Below are positions 63,443 through 64,000 of a DNA stretch of 64,000 nt, in pieces. The notes under the pieces were generated by a model. It was not told the origin of the DNA. It saw only the letters and a program-made list of their open reading frames with translations, and searched no databases. The stretch is from Variovorax sp. ZS18.2.2. GTDB taxonomy: Bacteria; Pseudomonadota; Gammaproteobacteria; Burkholderiales; Burkholderiaceae_C. Position numbers and translations under genes: made by a program. The DNA is taken from the NCBI RefSeq assembly GCF_024701975.1, contig NZ_JANLNM010000007.1, positions 248,001 to 312,000 of the forward strand. The letters are read 5' to 3'. Every line of letters begins with the position of its first letter. Position 1 is the stretch's first letter.

Positions 63443-64000
63443 ATGAGCACAGAGAACCCGACCTCCTCCTCCTTTTCCACGGCGCCTGCCACTGCCGAGC
63501 TGATGGAGCAGATCCTCTACGAGGTCAAGCGCGTGGTCGTGGGCCAGGACCGCTTTCTCGAGCGCGTGATGGTCGCGATGCTCGCGGGCGGCCACCTGCT
63601 GGTCGAAGGCGTGCCGGGCCTGGCGAAGACGCTCACCATCAAGACGCTGGCCGAGACGGTGCGCGGCCAGTTCAAGCGCATCCAGTTCACGCCCGACCTG
63701 GTGCCGGCCGACCTGGTCGGCACGCGCATCTACAACCAGAAGACGGGCGAGTTCAGCACCTCGCTGGGCCCCGTGTTCGCCAACCTGCTGCTGGCCGACG
63801 AAATCAACCGCGCGCCGGCCAAGGTGCAGAGCGCGCTGCTCGAGGTGATGCAGGAGCGCCAGGTCACCATCGCCGGCGAAACGCACAAGGTGCCGCGCCC
63901 CTTCCTCGTGATGGCGACGCAGAACCCCATCGAGACCGAAGGCACCTACCCGCTGCCCGAGGCGCAGGTCGACCGCTTCATGATGAAGGTGCTGGTCGAC
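63443..64000 (+). CDS. MoxR-family AAA ATPase (3' end outside window)
   Basis: The frame is open from ATG 63443 to the window edge (186 residues shown). Walker A is EGVPGLAKTLTIKTL, Walker B LLLADEINRAPAKVQSALLE, followed by MATQNPIETEGTYPLPEAQ, all standard for MoxR chaperone-like ATPases. These usually stand with a DUF58 protein and VWA-domain proteins, which would lie downstream of the window. Confidence 0.93.
   Translation, partial: MSTENPTSSSFSTAPATAELMEQILYEVKRVVVGQDRFLERVMVAMLAGGHLLVEGVPGLAKTLTIKTLAETVRGQFKRIQFTPDLVPADLVGTRIYNQKTGEFSTSLGPVFANLLLADEINRAPAKVQSALLEVMQERQVTIAGETHKVPRPFLVMATQNPIETEGTYPLPEAQVDRFMMKVLVD

Overview
The window is a high-GC chromosomal segment of a betaproteobacterium, most likely Comamonadaceae and close to Variovorax. 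This rests on protein content and gene order seen in the sequence: several Bug/TctC-type solute receptors, the ftsK-lolA-rarA block beside a Crp/Fnr regulator and trxB, rpmB-rpmG beside a fatty acid desaturase, the ribF-ileS-lspA block, and intergenic repeats of the kind common in this family. Species assignment is inference. There is no rRNA operon, CRISPR array, prophage, transposase or integrase. One tRNA gene (Leu, anticodon CAA) is present. No stretch longer than about 300 bases lacks a gene.

Layout. 1-7.5 kb: 3' end of valS, galU, then (minus) a Nudix hydrolase overlapping a TusA-like protein, cysM, tRNA-Leu, a secreted SGNH hydrolase facing a DUF7002-like gene with a frameshift in an A8 run, a YeeZ-like NAD-binding protein and a ferredoxin-type reductase. 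7.5-12.3 kb: a Bug receptor convergent with a branched-chain amino acid type ABC set (livH-livM-livG-livF) that has no local binding protein. 12.5-21 kb: core block rarA, lolA, ftsK (minus), a Crp/Fnr regulator divergent from trxB, rpmB-rpmG and a desaturase. 21-25.5 kb: RsmB-like methyltransferase, M48 peptidase, DUF1653 protein, I78-type inhibitor lipoprotein, purN.

25.7-30.2 kb: a two-subunit acyl-CoA dehydrogenase of the PimC/PimD type, a lipoprotein alpha/beta hydrolase and an enoyl-CoA hydratase, together a small acyl-CoA or lipid degradation cluster. 30.2-35.5 kb: an HNH endonuclease, then ribF, ileS and lspA. 35.6-43.0 kb: a LacI-type regulator with a perfect palindromic operator, a four-gene ABC importer, a GpdQ-like metallophosphodiesterase and a Na/Pi-cotransporter homologue. 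This reads as one pathway for taking up and hydrolysing a phosphodiester (inference), and is the most coherent accessory unit here.

43-57.6 kb: small accessory genes (ABM-like protein, SBF-like transporter, lone receiver domain, quinone oxidoreductase, GT2 glycosyltransferase, EamA transporter, DUF5672-GT17 fusion). These are followed by a LysR-governed run of Bug receptor, gamma-glutamyltransferase, EamA transporter and atypical SDR, and by tctB-tctA with two abutting palindromes upstream. 57.7-64 kb: an operon of a hypoxanthine-DNA glycosylase-like gene, a spermidine-synthase-like gene and an orphan GspE-type ATPase, then a secreted 22-residue-repeat protein, tatD, a PDZ-less S1C protease and the start of a MoxR ATPase that runs off the window.
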